Counted from the first letter of the stretch, positions 17,522 through 26,867 are shown. The stretch: 64,000 bases of DNA from DASYAN01 sp034431765 (GCA_034431765.1 DAOUDD010000135.1:1-64000), one strand, 5' to 3'. A program made the numbers and translations. The notes: generated from the sequence alone by a model not told the origin.

Positions 17522-18385
17522 TTAATGAACTGGCGAGATTGCTGCTTGCAGAACATCGCGCATCGGCATTGGTGGCCGACCAGTGAGACGAGCAAGCGTT
17601 GGATCGACTCTTGCAAACTCTCCCTGTCTGCTTGCAGCATAGAATCCGAGTTGTATGTCAATTACCGGCTCAGGAGTGCCTTGAGCGAGCAGGCGAGAAC
17701 GAAACTCGTCGTCTGATACAACTATCCGGCGAATGGGCCGACCCGTTACTTCTGAGGCGATCGCTGCGATACCAGCGAGATCAAGCATCTCGGAGCCGGT
17801 GAGAGGAGGAGTGATGCCGTCAAGGCCACCCCTGGTCAGCGTGATAGCCGCCACTCTTGCTAGATCGGCATGCGCTGTCCAGCAGACAGGTCCGTCCTCT
17901 GGTACTACCAGTTCACCAGTCTGGAGGGCATTGCCAAGAAACGTGACTCCAGACGCTGCGTAATAACCATTGCGCAGCGCTGTGAAGGGCACACCCGACT
18001 CGCGCAGCGCCTCCTCTGTGGAGGCATGCGTACGCATGGGAGGGAAGTGTGATGCCGGGTTCGACCCCATATGGCTTGTATAAAGAATTCTTTGAGCACC
18101 AGCCGCTTTCGCCGTATCAATCGCGGTCCGATTCAAGCGCTCAGCCAGTTCGCCAATGCGAGGAGCTGATACAATGAGCACCTGTGATGCCCCTTCAAAG
18201 GCATGAGCGAGGCTCGCAGCATCCTCAAATTCCCCTCGACGGACGCGAACCCTTCGCTGCTCAAGGTCGCGTGCCTTCTCAGGGTTCTGGACACTCACGC
18301 CAATCTCTGCGGCGGGAACGAGTTCGAGCAGTTGCTCTACAACTGCTCGTCCGAGCTTGCCATTGGCTCCTGTAATGATGATCAT
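17522..18385 (-). CDS. NmrA-like / atypical SDR NAD(P)-binding protein (QorB-type)
   Basis: 287 residues. The N-terminus IIITGANGKLGRAVVEQLLE carries the GxxGxxG dinucleotide motif. VRRGEFEDAASLAHAFEGASQVLIVSAP and GAQRILYTSHMG follow the NmrA/quinone oxidoreductase 2 pattern. It is an atypical short-chain dehydrogenase likely to use NADPH with a small quinone or aldehyde, or to act as a redox sensor. ATG at 18385 follows GGAGGAGTTATC. It lies 37 bases downstream of a MerR regulator on the same strand, so the two very likely form one operon, with the regulator controlling this oxidoreductase. Confidence 0.9.
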   Translation of the reverse strand: MIIITGANGKLGRAVVEQLLELVPAAEIGVSVQNPEKARDLEQRRVRVRRGEFEDAASLAHAFEGASQVLIVSAPRIGELAERLNRTAIDTAKAAGAQRILYTSHMGSNPASHFPPMRTHASTEEALRESGVPFTALRNGYYAASGVTFLGNALQTGELVVPEDGPVCWTAHADLARVAAITLTRGGLDGITPPLTGSEMLDLAGIAAIASEVTGRPIRRIVVSDDEFRSRLLAQGTPEPVIDIQLGFYAASRQGEFARVDPTLARLTGRPPMPMRDVLQAAISPVH

Positions 18386-18422
18386 GATAACTCCTCCTAA
18401 TTGCTCTTCGAGTTACTCTCAT

Positions 18423-19250
18423 TTATACTACTTTTTCGACCGGAAACTGAATCTCGGTCAGAACATCGTCAAGATCTTCTCCCCGGCGCAGGCAAATCTT
18501 GCGGCGCGGCCCAACGATAGTGTAGCCATTGTTTTCCATCCAGGTTCCTAGCGCTTGATAGGCTAATGGAGCCCGCGAGAGCTGTCCATGATGAAGAGTG
18601 CTTGCCATGTGGGGAACGGCAGGTAACTCACAGGGTGTCAGTTGTCCTTCACCTCGTCTTATCAGGACCTCTGCGTCCCTCCATTCAACAGGTGCAACAA
18701 TCTCCACTGAACCTGGGGCGTACTCGTCCTCGCTCTCGGAATGAAGCACGAACAGATGATCAATGGGTGTGATCCCGTAGCGCTTTAACCTGGCGTCGAT
18801 GAGATCAATCCAGTGCGTCTGATGCTGTAAATCAGTCTCTGTCGGGTGCAGAGAAACTGCTGTAATCGGCTTGACCGCTTTGAGCACTATTTCATACGCT
18901 GGCATACAACTGCTTTGCTCAAGTGAGCGGAGCCGTGCTGCGATGCGCACGAGCTGCTCCTGTTCAGCCTGGATATGCTGTTGAAGCTGTGCCTGTCTGA
19001 GCCGTAGCATCCCCTGCAACGCCTGGGGTGAAACGCCTTCGTCCAAAATTTCACTGATCTGTGTCAATCCCAGACTCAGCTCTTTGAGTGCCAGAATGCT
19101 ATACAGGCGCGGCAATTGATCCATGGTGTAGAAGCGATAGCTTGTCTCAGGATCAACATGAGTTGGCTTGAGAAGACCAATCTCATCGTAGTAGCGCAGG
19201 GTGTTCATTGACACTTCGGCAAGCCTGGCGAAATCACGAATCTTTAACAT
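18423..19250 (-). CDS. MerR-family regulator with GyrI-like effector domain
   Basis: 275 residues. Residues 1-70 are a MerR winged helix (MLKIRDFARLAEVSMNTLRYYDEIGLL, then YRFYTMDQLPRLYSILALKELSLGL). A coiled-coil dimer helix follows (LRLRQAQLQQHIQAEQEQL). The C-terminal 150 residues resemble the GyrI/BmrR drug-binding fold (KAVKPITAVSLHPTE, VEIVAPV, ending FPVEKVV). Such proteins activate transcription when a hydrophobic ligand binds, as BmrR/BltR do. It is the first gene of an apparent two-gene operon with the NmrA-like oxidoreductase, so it probably also regulates itself. Ligand unknown. Confidence 0.9.
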   Translation of the reverse strand: MLKIRDFARLAEVSMNTLRYYDEIGLLKPTHVDPETSYRFYTMDQLPRLYSILALKELSLGLTQISEILDEGVSPQALQGMLRLRQAQLQQHIQAEQEQLVRIAARLRSLEQSSCMPAYEIVLKAVKPITAVSLHPTETDLQHQTHWIDLIDARLKRYGITPIDHLFVLHSESEDEYAPGSVEIVAPVEWRDAEVLIRRGEGQLTPCELPAVPHMASTLHHGQLSRAPLAYQALGTWMENNGYTIVGPRRKICLRRGEDLDDVLTEIQFPVEKVV

Positions 19251-19344
19251 CTCATCTCCCTCCTACCCGTTTGAGGATAGGTGAACAGCTCTTGTGACTA
19301 GCATACAACTTTCAGGTAGGGTGAAAGTCAAGTGTTTTGTTTCC

Positions 19345-19378
19345 AAAAGAAAAAGAGAGTGTAGAGAATTCTACACTC
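19345..19378 (-). terminator. Rho-independent terminator of glyS
   Basis: On the minus strand GAGTGTAGA, loop ATTC, TCTACACTC is followed by TCTTTTTCTTTT. It is located 33 bases after the glyS stop codon. Confidence 0.75.
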
Positions 19379-19410
19379 CCAAATTTACATTCTTGTGTTC
19401 GATCAGCTCG

Positions 19411-20778
19411 CTACTTCCAGGTGACGCGCTCCAGGATGTAGGGGAGGAGTTCGTTGATGGGCAGACGGATCTGGGTCATGCCGTCGCGCTCACGCAGAGT
19501 GACAGTCTGATCTTCGAGAGTGGTGAAGTCAACAGTAACGCAGAATGGCGTGCCGATCTCGTCCTGGCGACGATAGCGGCGACCGATGGCGGCAACGTCG
19601 TCGTACTGCGAGACCATGAAGCGCTGCAGGTTGCGGTGAATCGACTTTGCGGTATTCACCAGTTCCTCTTTGTTCTTCTGCAATGGCAGGACGGCGACCT
19701 TGACCGGGGCGAGCCAGGGATGCAGGCGCAGCACAGTACGCGGCTCCTTGCCAGCCGGATCAGGCTCTTCCTCGTATGCATCGAGCAGCAGGTTCAGGAA
19801 GGTACGATCCACGCCACCTGAGGTCTCGACGATCCAGGGCATAAAGCGCTCTTTGGTCAAGGGATCAGTGTAGCTGAGATCCTGACCACTGTATTGCGAG
19901 TGGCGCGAGAGATCCCAGTCCTGACGCCAGTGCACGCCTTCCCACTCCTGCCAGCCGAGGATCGTCTGGTACTCGACATCGAACGCTTGCTTTGCGTAGT
20001 GCGCCAGTTCGTCGCTACCATGCTCGCGGAAGCGCAGGCGATCCTTGTGATTGAGAATCCCCTTGTACCACTCGAAGCGATACTGCTTCCAGTAGTCAAA
20101 CCACTGCTGCATCTCGTTGGGATGCACGAAGAATTGCAGGTCCCACTGTTCAAACTCGCGCTGGCGGAACAGGAAATTGCCAGGCGTGACCTCGTTGCGA
20201 TAGGCTTTACCGATCTGGCAGATGCCGAAGGGAACCTGCACACGCGAGGACTTAAGCACGTTGTCATAGTCGAGGTAGATGTTCTGACAGGCCTCACCGC
20301 GCAGGTAGGTCTTCATGCGATCGCCCTCGACGACACCCAGGTAGGTCTCCATGAGCAGATTGAAGACGCGTGGCTCGCTTGTGAGTTCGCCGCCACAAAC
20401 AGGACACTTGTGCTGCTCAAGATTTTCGGGATCAAGGTGGTCGATGCGGAAACGCCGTTTACACTTTTTACAGTCAACCAGGCGATCAACAAAGTTCTCG
20501 ACGTGCCCGCTGGCTTCCCAGACGCGAGGATGCGTGATGTTCGCCCCTTCAATACCCACCACGTTGTCGTGTAACTGCACCATCGACCACCACCAGTAGC
20601 GGCGAATATTGTTGCGAAACTCGACGCCGAGCGGTCCGAAGTCGTAGATGCCGGCGACTCCACCATAGATCTCGGAATTGGGGTAGACGAAGCCGCGCCG
20701 TTTGCAGAGCGAGACGATCTTTTCGATAGGCACGAGGGGGGTGTCACTGATGGTCGGTTTGTTTTCGGTCTGTGTCAT
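19411..20778 (-). CDS. glyS: glycyl-tRNA synthetase (dimeric type)
   Basis: 455 residues, normal for the alpha2-type class II enzyme that charges tRNA-Gly in the cytoplasm. It opens with IEKIVSLCKRRGFVYPNSEIYGG and YDFGPLGVEFRNN, the signature of this family. It has a zinc-binding insert with two CxxC pairs (CKKCKRR and HKCPVCGG). The class II motif 2 region is FGICQIGKAYRNEVTPGNFLFRQREFEQ. Motif 3 and the C-terminal anticodon domain (KVAVLPLQ) follow. A longer frame exists to 20946 but runs through the T-box leader; AAGGAGACCACTC fixes the ATG at 20778. Expression is controlled by the upstream glycine T-box. It is essential and monocistronic, and a terminator follows. Confidence 0.97.
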   Translation of the reverse strand: MTQTENKPTISDTPLVPIEKIVSLCKRRGFVYPNSEIYGGVAGIYDFGPLGVEFRNNIRRYWWWSMVQLHDNVVGIEGANITHPRVWEASGHVENFVDRLVDCKKCKRRFRIDHLDPENLEQHKCPVCGGELTSEPRVFNLLMETYLGVVEGDRMKTYLRGEACQNIYLDYDNVLKSSRVQVPFGICQIGKAYRNEVTPGNFLFRQREFEQWDLQFFVHPNEMQQWFDYWKQYRFEWYKGILNHKDRLRFREHGSDELAHYAKQAFDVEYQTILGWQEWEGVHWRQDWDLSRHSQYSGQDLSYTDPLTKERFMPWIVETSGGVDRTFLNLLLDAYEEEPDPAGKEPRTVLRLHPWLAPVKVAVLPLQKNKEELVNTAKSIHRNLQRFMVSQYDDVAAIGRRYRRQDEIGTPFCVTVDFTTLEDQTVTLRERDGMTQIRLPINELLPYILERVTWK

Positions 20779-20795
20779 GAGTGGTCTCCTTTTCC

Positions 20796-21082
20796 ATAAA
20801 AAAATGCCCCAGGCATGCATGCACGTATTACATCTATGTGCATTGCCCAGGGACGAATGCATCGCTGTATGCCTGAGGCAACTACATTTTGCGATACATG
20901 CGCGGTCCCACCCTGCTTCTCCACCTTTCACAGTGAAGCCACTCATTCTTTATAATAAGAAAGCCAACTCAGAAGCGCCCTTCGCCTGTATCCTGTTGCC
21001 GACCTCCCACCATCTATCGGCTCGCTGCTACCGTTTACAGGTTACTCCTCTTCCTCAGCGCTGGCAGAATATTCTTTGTCGC
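20796..21082 (-). promoter_or_regulatory. T-box riboswitch (glycine) upstream of glyS
   Basis: On the minus strand the T-box core AGGGTGGGACCGCG lies at 20901-20914. Downstream is a terminator: TGCCTCAGGCAT (20869-20880) pairs over 12 bases with ATGCCTGGGGCA (20805-20816), followed by seven T (20798-20804). Upstream is a Stem-I-like domain with a candidate GGC glycine specifier at 20984-20986. Uncharged tRNA-Gly should pair with the specifier and the T-box bulge and so favour the antiterminator and readthrough into glyS. This is established T-box biology; the exact specifier position is my inference. Confidence 0.92.
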
Positions 21083-21087
21083 GATGT

Positions 21088-21116
21088 AGTATAGCAGAAA
21101 GAGGGAGAAGACGCAA
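21088..21116 (-). promoter_or_regulatory. promoter of the T-box/glyS transcript
   Basis: TTGCGT (21111-21116) and TATACT (21088-21093) on the minus strand with a 17-base spacer. The -35 box ends two bases from the stop codon of the upstream ABC permease gene, so glyS has its own promoter immediately behind that operon. Confidence 0.8.
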
Positions 21117-21117
21117 G

Positions 21118-21909
21118 CTACAGGAAAATCAGGTCCTGTCGCGCTAACCAGAAGTCTGCAAGATACGTTAGAGCGACAAGATAGACGACGGCAAGCAGCA
21201 GCATGAGCAGTGTGTAGCCGTCCAGCGCCGGATTGAGACCGAGGTTGTAACATATCAGCAATGGGTTCAGAGGCAGTCGCAGGACGGAAAGGTAGTGCGC
21301 GAACGCAGTGCCGCCGACATTTGAGTAGAGCATACCCACGAGCCAGGCCAGAAAGACGATCTGGATACGCCGCGTGGCTATCGGCAGCGAAAGTACTATT
21401 GTAAGCGTTGCCAGCAGCATGCAGTTGAGCAGGAGTCCGATTGCACCCGGCCGCATGTTGGCTAGCGTCGCACCTTGAATACCAAGCACTGGAACATGAC
21501 TGTGATAGCTTGAGGCTAACAGGAGAGTGAGCAGGAAGAGCGGCACACGTAGCACGCAGGTCGCCAGAATCAGGCCGCGCACGTACGCGGAACGGGAGGA
21601 GAGATGTGACAACGGCAGGTAGGCTCGCGCAGTTTTGAGTGAACGCTGCACAATCACAACCGTGTCCACAACGGCCAGTACGCCCAATCCCTGGCCAGCT
21701 GTACCGTAAAAGTAGCCTACATTGCCTCCAAATTCCAGGAACAGAAAGGCGTAGAGGAACCAGATAAAGACAATATCGACAAAAATCCAGACGCTACGCA
21801 GATAGCTGAGCAGCGTAAAGCGTGCTACCGTCAATTCTGGCAGTCGCCAGAAGCGTGTCCAGATAGAAGGCTGTGAAGTCACCGAAGTTGCTGCTTGAGA
21901 ATTGCTCAT
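21118..21909 (-). CDS. ABC-2 type transporter permease
   Basis: 263 residues with about six hydrophobic segments, among them SVWIFVDIVFIWFLYAFLF, VPLFLLTLLLASSY, MLLATLTIVLSLPIA and LLMLLLAVVYLVAL. I see no nucleotide-binding motifs. Its ATG overlaps the stop of the ABC ATPase gene by four bases (ATGA), so the two form one transporter unit in the inner membrane. A middle patch (LKTARAYLPLSHLSSRSAYVRG) matches the cytoplasmic coupling region of this permease class. Substrate is unknown. Function is in doubt because the partner ATPase carries an in-frame stop. Confidence 0.8.
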   Translation of the reverse strand: MSNSQAATSVTSQPSIWTRFWRLPELTVARFTLLSYLRSVWIFVDIVFIWFLYAFLFLEFGGNVGYFYGTAGQGLGVLAVVDTVVIVQRSLKTARAYLPLSHLSSRSAYVRGLILATCVLRVPLFLLTLLLASSYHSHVPVLGIQGATLANMRPGAIGLLLNCMLLATLTIVLSLPIATRRIQIVFLAWLVGMLYSNVGGTAFAHYLSVLRLPLNPLLICYNLGLNPALDGYTLLMLLLAVVYLVALTYLADFWLARQDLIFL

Positions 21910-22862
21910 ACTTTCCCTCCTTTTCCGGTAGTGACTTCCTCTACCTGCATAACATCATCAACAATAGTTGCCCTCGTTGTGCGCACATACACCTCTTCCA
22001 GCGTCTGGCTGACAGGAGAGAGCGAGAGAATCAGCACCTGAGCGTTTACCAGCGCGCTTAGGACATGCTGTTGAGATTTTTCGGCGATGCGCAGTATGTT
22101 GCCGTGTGCCTCAATAATCTCGTCTTGCAAACTCAACCTTTCCGCTACTACGTTCGCCTCCTGCTCATGTCCCAGCACAATCTCGACGATGCCTTGTGAG
22201 TGCAGCAGGTCGGCTACGGAACCACTCAGAATGGTCTTTCCCTTGCGCAGGATGCAGACGCGGTTACATAGCGCCTCCACCTCGGTCAGGTAGTGCGAGC
22301 AGATGAGAATTGTTTTGCCCTGCTTGTGGAGCGCCTTAACTATCTGTCGCACCTCCCACTGGCTATGCGGATCGAGTCCGCTCGTTGGCTCATCTAGAAT
22401 CAACAGCTCAGGCTCACTCAGCAGCGCCTGAGCGATTGCCAGACGTTACAGCATCCCCTTCGAGTACGTTCCGGTTGGTCGGTTGGCAGCCTCATGCAGA
22501 TTCACCCTTTCCAGGAGCGCCTGCACCCGCGTTGTGTTATCCGTTCCCCATAAGCCCTCCAGTTGCGCAAAGTAATGGAGCGTTGCACGGCCCGTAAAGC
22601 GCGGCTCGAAGAGTGGACGCTCATGCACATAGCCCAGTCGGGCATGTGCTCGTGGCACCTGCTCCTCGTCCAGCACCCGCACCCGACCAGATGAAGGAAG
22701 GATAAAACCCAGTAGAATGCGCACTAACGTCGATTTGCCTGCCCCATTCTCTCCCAAAAGCCCGAAAGCTTCACCGGCCTCTATGCGCAGGTTAATATTG
22801 TCAAGCGCGTATACGCCTCCACTGTAGGATTTAGAAAGATCAATGCATTCAATTACAGCCAT
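21906..22862 (-). pseudogene. ABC transporter ATP-binding protein interrupted by one in-frame stop
   Basis: The whole frame 22862-21906 reads as one ABC ATPase of 319 codons, except for a TAA at 22446-22448. Before it come Walker A (LLGENGAGKSTLV) and the signature region (TYSKGML). Directly after it, in the same frame, come RLAIAQALL, Walker B (LLILDEPTSGLDP) and the H-loop (CSHYLTE). The stop stands where the family has glutamine, so one C-to-T change (CAA to TAA) explains it. The 138-residue N-terminal piece would lack Walker B. The permease gene overlaps its end by four bases. It could be a real inactivation, a sequencing error, or rarely readthrough. Confidence 0.85.
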
Positions 22863-23127
22863 AGTTATACCTCCTTGTCTTCGCTGCTCTTATTTTACAA
22901 GCTTTCTGGTAGAGCATCATCCGACAAGAGGGATAAAAACAGTACTTTTTGGGCAAACTTTCTGTGTTCCGGCTTCCCCAGCACTCAGTTTACAGAAGTT
23001 CACAGTACCCCTGCCCCTGCCGAGCCGAGAATCGACCAACATTCCCCACTCTTGACTCAGCGTAACAAAACAGTACAATAGAAGGTAGCAAACGACTATC
23101 AAAAGGCTTATCTTAAAGGATATAACT

Positions 23128-23754
23128 GTGGAAACAGAAATAGTAACTATTTTTGATAAGAATATGCGGCGATTGGGAACGAAGACGCGGAAGGAGGTAC
23201 ACGCGCTGGGCTACTGGCACGAGACCTTTCACTGCTGGTTCATCAAGCAAGATGCAGGAAAAACTTATCTTCTCTTTCAACGTCGAGCACTTCAGAAAAA
23301 GGACTTTCCTGGTCTGTTGGACATTACAGCTGCGGGTCATCTCCTAGCTAATGAGCATGTGGCAGATGGCATACGCGAAGTCACTGAAGAGCTGGGGATT
23401 ACCCTCTCATACAACGATCTGCAATCGGTTGGGATCATAAAAGAACAGATACTTCTTCCTGATTTTCTTGATAGAGAATTCTGCCATGTCTACCTCTACA
23501 AATACGACAATGCGATCGATGATTTTGTGCTGCAAGCAAGAGAAGTGGCTGGCATCCTGCAAATCGAGATCGACGCTTTTGCGCACTTAATATATGGCGA
23601 AGTGGAAAAGGTGCGTGGCGTTGGCTACAATCTAGAATTGGACGGATCAAAGACTTTTGTCGATAGGCAATATAGTCTGAGCGATATCTGCCCTCATAGT
23701 AAACAGTATTTCTTGAAGTTGATACAAGCTGTAAAGGAAACTCTTCAAGACTAG
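23128..23754 (+). CDS. Nudix hydrolase (IPP-isomerase-like subgroup)
   Basis: 208 residues. The Nudix box is GHLLANEHVADGIREVTEELG (residues 70-90), with the metal-binding REVTEE core. The segment between the first Glu and REV is one residue shorter than the textbook G-x5-E-x7-REUxEE spacing. The N-terminus (VTIFDKNMRRLGTKTRKEVHALGYWHETFHCWFI) and PGLLDITAAG resemble the isopentenyl-diphosphate isomerase/YfcD subgroup. It would hydrolyse a nucleoside diphosphate linked to another group; the substrate is not known. GTG at 23128 is preceded by AAGGATATAACT. It is a single gene, divergent from the ABC transporter. Confidence 0.88.
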   Translation: METEIVTIFDKNMRRLGTKTRKEVHALGYWHETFHCWFIKQDAGKTYLLFQRRALQKKDFPGLLDITAAGHLLANEHVADGIREVTEELGITLSYNDLQSVGIIKEQILLPDFLDREFCHVYLYKYDNAIDDFVLQAREVAGILQIEIDAFAHLIYGEVEKVRGVGYNLELDGSKTFVDRQYSLSDICPHSKQYFLKLIQAVKETLQD

Positions 23755-23820
23755 TATTCAAGACAGTTCTGTGCTTGCCGTGGGAGTACAGTAAGGAAAC
23801 CATTATGCAGATCCACAAAC

Positions 23821-23841
23821 GGGAGGGTGCAAGACCCTCCC
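23821..23841. repeat. GGGAGGGT hairpin of the CCCTACGCG repeat family
   Basis: GGGAGGGT, loop GCAAG, ACCCTCCC, followed by CTACGCG. It lies between the convergent Nudix and sedolisin genes, and the core resembles the repeats at 12044-12298 and 26320. It may serve as a shared terminator. Confidence 0.5.
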
Positions 23842-23885
23842 CTACGCGATATAAAAGAAACAGCGAACAAGGGATGCTCTAATCT

Positions 23886-26201
23886 CTAGTTCACATTGAG
23901 CTGGACATCATCGACAAAAAAGGTGGTCGTTACAGACGACGAGCTTGTTTTGCCAGTGAAGAGCAGGGTTACTTGTTGTCCAGCATAGGCTGAAAGCGCG
24001 GATGTGAGGTCGGCTGAAGCCTGCTGCCAGCTCTGGGTCGCATCCGTATTGCATGCGCGCTGCACCTGCCCAATTTGCTGCCCGTTGCTATCGAGCAACT
24101 GGACGGTGAGAGAGTCTTTGCAGCTTGTACTTGAACTCTTCGTTGTAGCATACCACCAGTAGTTCAGAGAGAGTTTACCAACCTGCTGCGGCACAGTGAA
24201 ACTCTGCGCGAGCACATCGTCACAACTGCGGTAGCCACAGAAGTGGGCGCTGTACTTGCCCGTATGCGGATTCTTGCTATCAATCAGCTCGTAGCCGCCT
24301 GCGGACGACTCCTGCCAGGGGTCCACACCATTCTCAAAATTGCCACTCCCAATCAATGAGCTTGAGCCAAGGGGTGTTGGTGTTCCGGTGGGAGAAGGAG
24401 TTGGCGTTGGTGGAACCGGTGTCTTTGTTGGTGTCGGTTGCGGCGTCATAGTAGGAGGTGGAGTTGGCGATGGGACAGGTGTGGGCGATGGCGTTGGTGT
24501 ACTGCCTCCAGCGAGGTCGCGCGCGATATTGTAGAGATCTGGTGAACCAAGCCCAGTTGCCAAATCATAGCCTGCCGCTGCTGGATAGTAGAGGTTATTG
24601 CCACTGGTGACATCGTGGAATGGGACGTTGGCCTGCCTGGTATTTGCCAGGCTGTACAGCGTGGGATTGGCAAAACCGAGTTTCGTTTTCCCTTGTTGTT
24701 GCAGATACTGGTTCAACAACGCAGCGCTACCGGCCCACAAGGGAGCCGCTGCACTCGTGCCACCAACGGTGCTATCACCCGTACAGCCAGCGGCGCTAAC
24801 GGTACAGTAGACGGAGTAGCCAGTCCGTGGATCGGCATCAGCAGAAACATCCGGCACCTCACGTTTGCCATTACTATACTGATTTTGCACACCCGGTCCT
24901 ACCTGCCAGTTGGGTTTAGCAAAGGTTGAACTCAGACCACCACCGGACCCTTCCGGGCTACGCTGCGTATCGTTTGGATTGCTCCAGACCGATTCACTGC
25001 TGTACGCGCCATAGTTGAGCTGCAGATGTGTACCACCGACTCCGGTGATATACGGATCACTTGCCGGGGAATCGACGGCGAGATTGGTATCGTTACAATC
25101 GTAGGCACCTGAGTCGCCTGCGGCCGCAAACATCGAGATGCCTTGTGCCGCCCCCTGTTTGAAGATATTGTCAAGCGTTTGCAGTTCAGCGCTGCCCGAC
25201 TGTGACTCGCATTCACCCCAGCTAATCGTTACAACCTGCGCCTTGTTATCGGTGACAATCTGGTTGTAGGTATCATTGACACCCTGCGTCGAGTTTGGCC
25301 CCTCGTAGACGATCTGCGAGGCATGAGGAGCAACTTCGGCCAGCACTTCGATATCCAGTTCGACCTCGATTGCTCCCTGACCTGCTGTCCCGTCGTAGCC
25401 ATCGACCAGTTGAGTACTGATGTTTGGCTTACCGAGGTTATTTTGGCTCACGAACTGATCGATATCGCTCTGCTGAAAGCCATCCAGTTCAAACACTGCG
25501 ACGGTCTGGTTATCGCCTTGAATCCCTGCCTGCTGAAGCGGCTTCATGTCGTAAGCCCCAGTTAGCTCATTTGGTCCATACCCGCTACCTGCTAATGGCT
25601 TTGCACCTGCACGTGCCATGCGAGGTCGCCATGTGACACTGTTGTCCAACCCACCGACTGACAGTATGAAAGGAGCTACTGATGAAGGAAGGGTGGGAAG
25701 AGAGGCGTTAGCATAAAATTTACGTGCACCAATCTGGTAGGTGTTCATCTTGACCTGAAAAGCTTGCTCGGCCTGCGCTGCAGTTGCACGGGCATTGATC
25801 AGCACACCATTCGACGAGATGCTGTTCACGGTCATCCCCTGGCTGCGTAGATATCCAGCAACCTGACGTTGCTGTTCGGCCGTAGGAGCGAACTTTGCGC
25901 TGAACTCCTGGGGAGAGAGAAAATGATGATACTGGGAGGATAGAGGATTGTACAGATCGTGAAGTAAGGTAGCAAGCTCGTCGGTGTTGCGCATCTGCAA
26001 ACCTATCGATAGGTCAAGCGGCTGTTGTGGGCTGGCAGATCCAAGTGAGTGGGCGCGTGAAATCAATGGCGCGAGCTGTCCATTAATCGCCAGGCGACTA
26101 TCAGCAGAGCTGGCGTGGGCCAGCAGAGCGATACCGATGGTACTTCCGATCATCATGGTGCCCACAATGATAAAAAACACCGTGGAAATTTTCCGTTGCA
26201 T
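23886..26201 (-). CDS. secreted sedolisin (S53 peptidase) with prodomain and C-terminal module
   Basis: 771 residues. It has a signal anchor (VFFIIVGTMMIGSTIGIALLA), then an N-terminal activation prodomain (DLSIGLQMRNTDELATLLHDLYNP, HHFLSPQEF, to about 195). The S53 catalytic domain has E279 and D283 (AIEVELD), D363 (AAAGDSG) and nucleophile S483 (GGTSAAAP). A linker of about 45 residues rich in Pro and Thr follows, then a beta-rich C-terminal module of about 155 residues (NFENGVDPWQE...VTTTFFVDDVQLNV). Sedolisins are acid serine-carboxyl proteases that mature by removal of the prodomain. The start is the ATG at 26201 behind TGGAG; a TTG four codons upstream is less likely. It is expected to degrade protein outside the cell. 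Confidence 0.95.
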   Translation of the reverse strand: MQRKISTVFFIIVGTMMIGSTIGIALLAHASSADSRLAINGQLAPLISRAHSLGSASPQQPLDLSIGLQMRNTDELATLLHDLYNPLSSQYHHFLSPQEFSAKFAPTAEQQRQVAGYLRSQGMTVNSISSNGVLINARATAAQAEQAFQVKMNTYQIGARKFYANASLPTLPSSVAPFILSVGGLDNSVTWRPRMARAGAKPLAGSGYGPNELTGAYDMKPLQQAGIQGDNQTVAVFELDGFQQSDIDQFVSQNNLGKPNISTQLVDGYDGTAGQGAIEVELDIEVLAEVAPHASQIVYEGPNSTQGVNDTYNQIVTDNKAQVVTISWGECESQSGSAELQTLDNIFKQGAAQGISMFAAAGDSGAYDCNDTNLAVDSPASDPYITGVGGTHLQLNYGAYSSESVWSNPNDTQRSPEGSGGGLSSTFAKPNWQVGPGVQNQYSNGKREVPDVSADADPRTGYSVYCTVSAAGCTGDSTVGGTSAAAPLWAGSAALLNQYLQQQGKTKLGFANPTLYSLANTRQANVPFHDVTSGNNLYYPAAAGYDLATGLGSPDLYNIARDLAGGSTPTPSPTPVPSPTPPPTMTPQPTPTKTPVPPTPTPSPTGTPTPLGSSSLIGSGNFENGVDPWQESSAGGYELIDSKNPHTGKYSAHFCGYRSCDDVLAQSFTVPQQVGKLSLNYWWYATTKSSSTSCKDSLTVQLLDSNGQQIGQVQRACNTDATQSWQQASADLTSALSAYAGQQVTLLFTGKTSSSSVTTTFFVDDVQLNVN

Positions 26202-26778
26202 GCAGTTCTCCAAACTCTTACGTTCTATTGCCTTCTATCTAGCGAGCATGCCAGAGTAAAAGAGGAGAGCAATTCCATACGTATTACCTCAAAACCCACG
26301 AGAAAGAACGTGTCAGCAAGAGCGAGGCAAGCACGCTCCCTACGCGCTGTTCGATTTTGCCCTCTTTGGACTTGGACAAGATCTAAACCCTTCAAGTTAA
26401 CAGGTATGGAGGGCAACTCTCTCTATACATTTTTGAATAGAGAGGCATAGGACAGAGTAGATGACGCGCTACAAAACGTTTTCAGAGCGAAGGGACAGAT
26501 AGAGCAAGGAGTTCACAGCTACTGCCTCTTTCAGGAAAGTAAACGTGGCATTTCTGCTGCTTTGCAGATAGGGGAGTACTTTTTGCGTGTTCGCACAGGC
26601 ACAAAAACAAGCAGCAGCATAGTAATATCTTGAGTCTTTTTAAAGCACTTTACGCAAACCTGCATGCTTTAACAATACAAAACTATATAGTATTACTGGA
26701 AGGGGACATCTAAAACATCTCACCGGTGCCAGCAGCAAAAAAGAGATTGAAATAGTCTTGAAATTGTTGGATACGGCG
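26202..26778. other. intergenic region upstream of the ABC-F leader
   Basis: It holds one copy of the dispersed repeat (26320-26355) and must contain the leftward sedolisin promoter. No coding frame is convincing. The composition is AT-rich from about 26600 on. Confidence 0.45.
26320..26355 (+). repeat. copy of the dispersed CTCCCTACG repeat
   Basis: It shares 32 of 36 bases with 12263-12298, and similarity continues a little further right. An 18-base core (AAGCACGCTCCCTACGCG) is an exact reverse complement of part of 12044-12061. I see no inverted partner arm next to it. Confidence 0.7.
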
Positions 26779-26808
26779 TTGACAATAGTGATACATGCAT
26801 GTTACTAT
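26779..26808 (+). promoter_or_regulatory. promoter of the ABC-F leader transcript
   Basis: A consensus TTGACA (26779-26784) and TACTAT (26803-26808) with an 18-base spacer. The predicted start near 26815 gives a 5' leader of about 445 bases before the ABC-F start codon. Confidence 0.75.
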
Positions 26809-26867
26809 GAATCTGGATGAGGTATATGCTGTATAGCATTGTGTCAACATTTAAGGGCTTTTTTTTG

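Noticed and set aside
19894..20574. 226-codon frame opposite glyS
   Set aside because: Antisense shadow of a strongly conserved synthetase.
24340..24534. Val/Gly-rich frame opposite the sedolisin linker
   Set aside because: Simply the complement of Pro/Thr codons in the linker.
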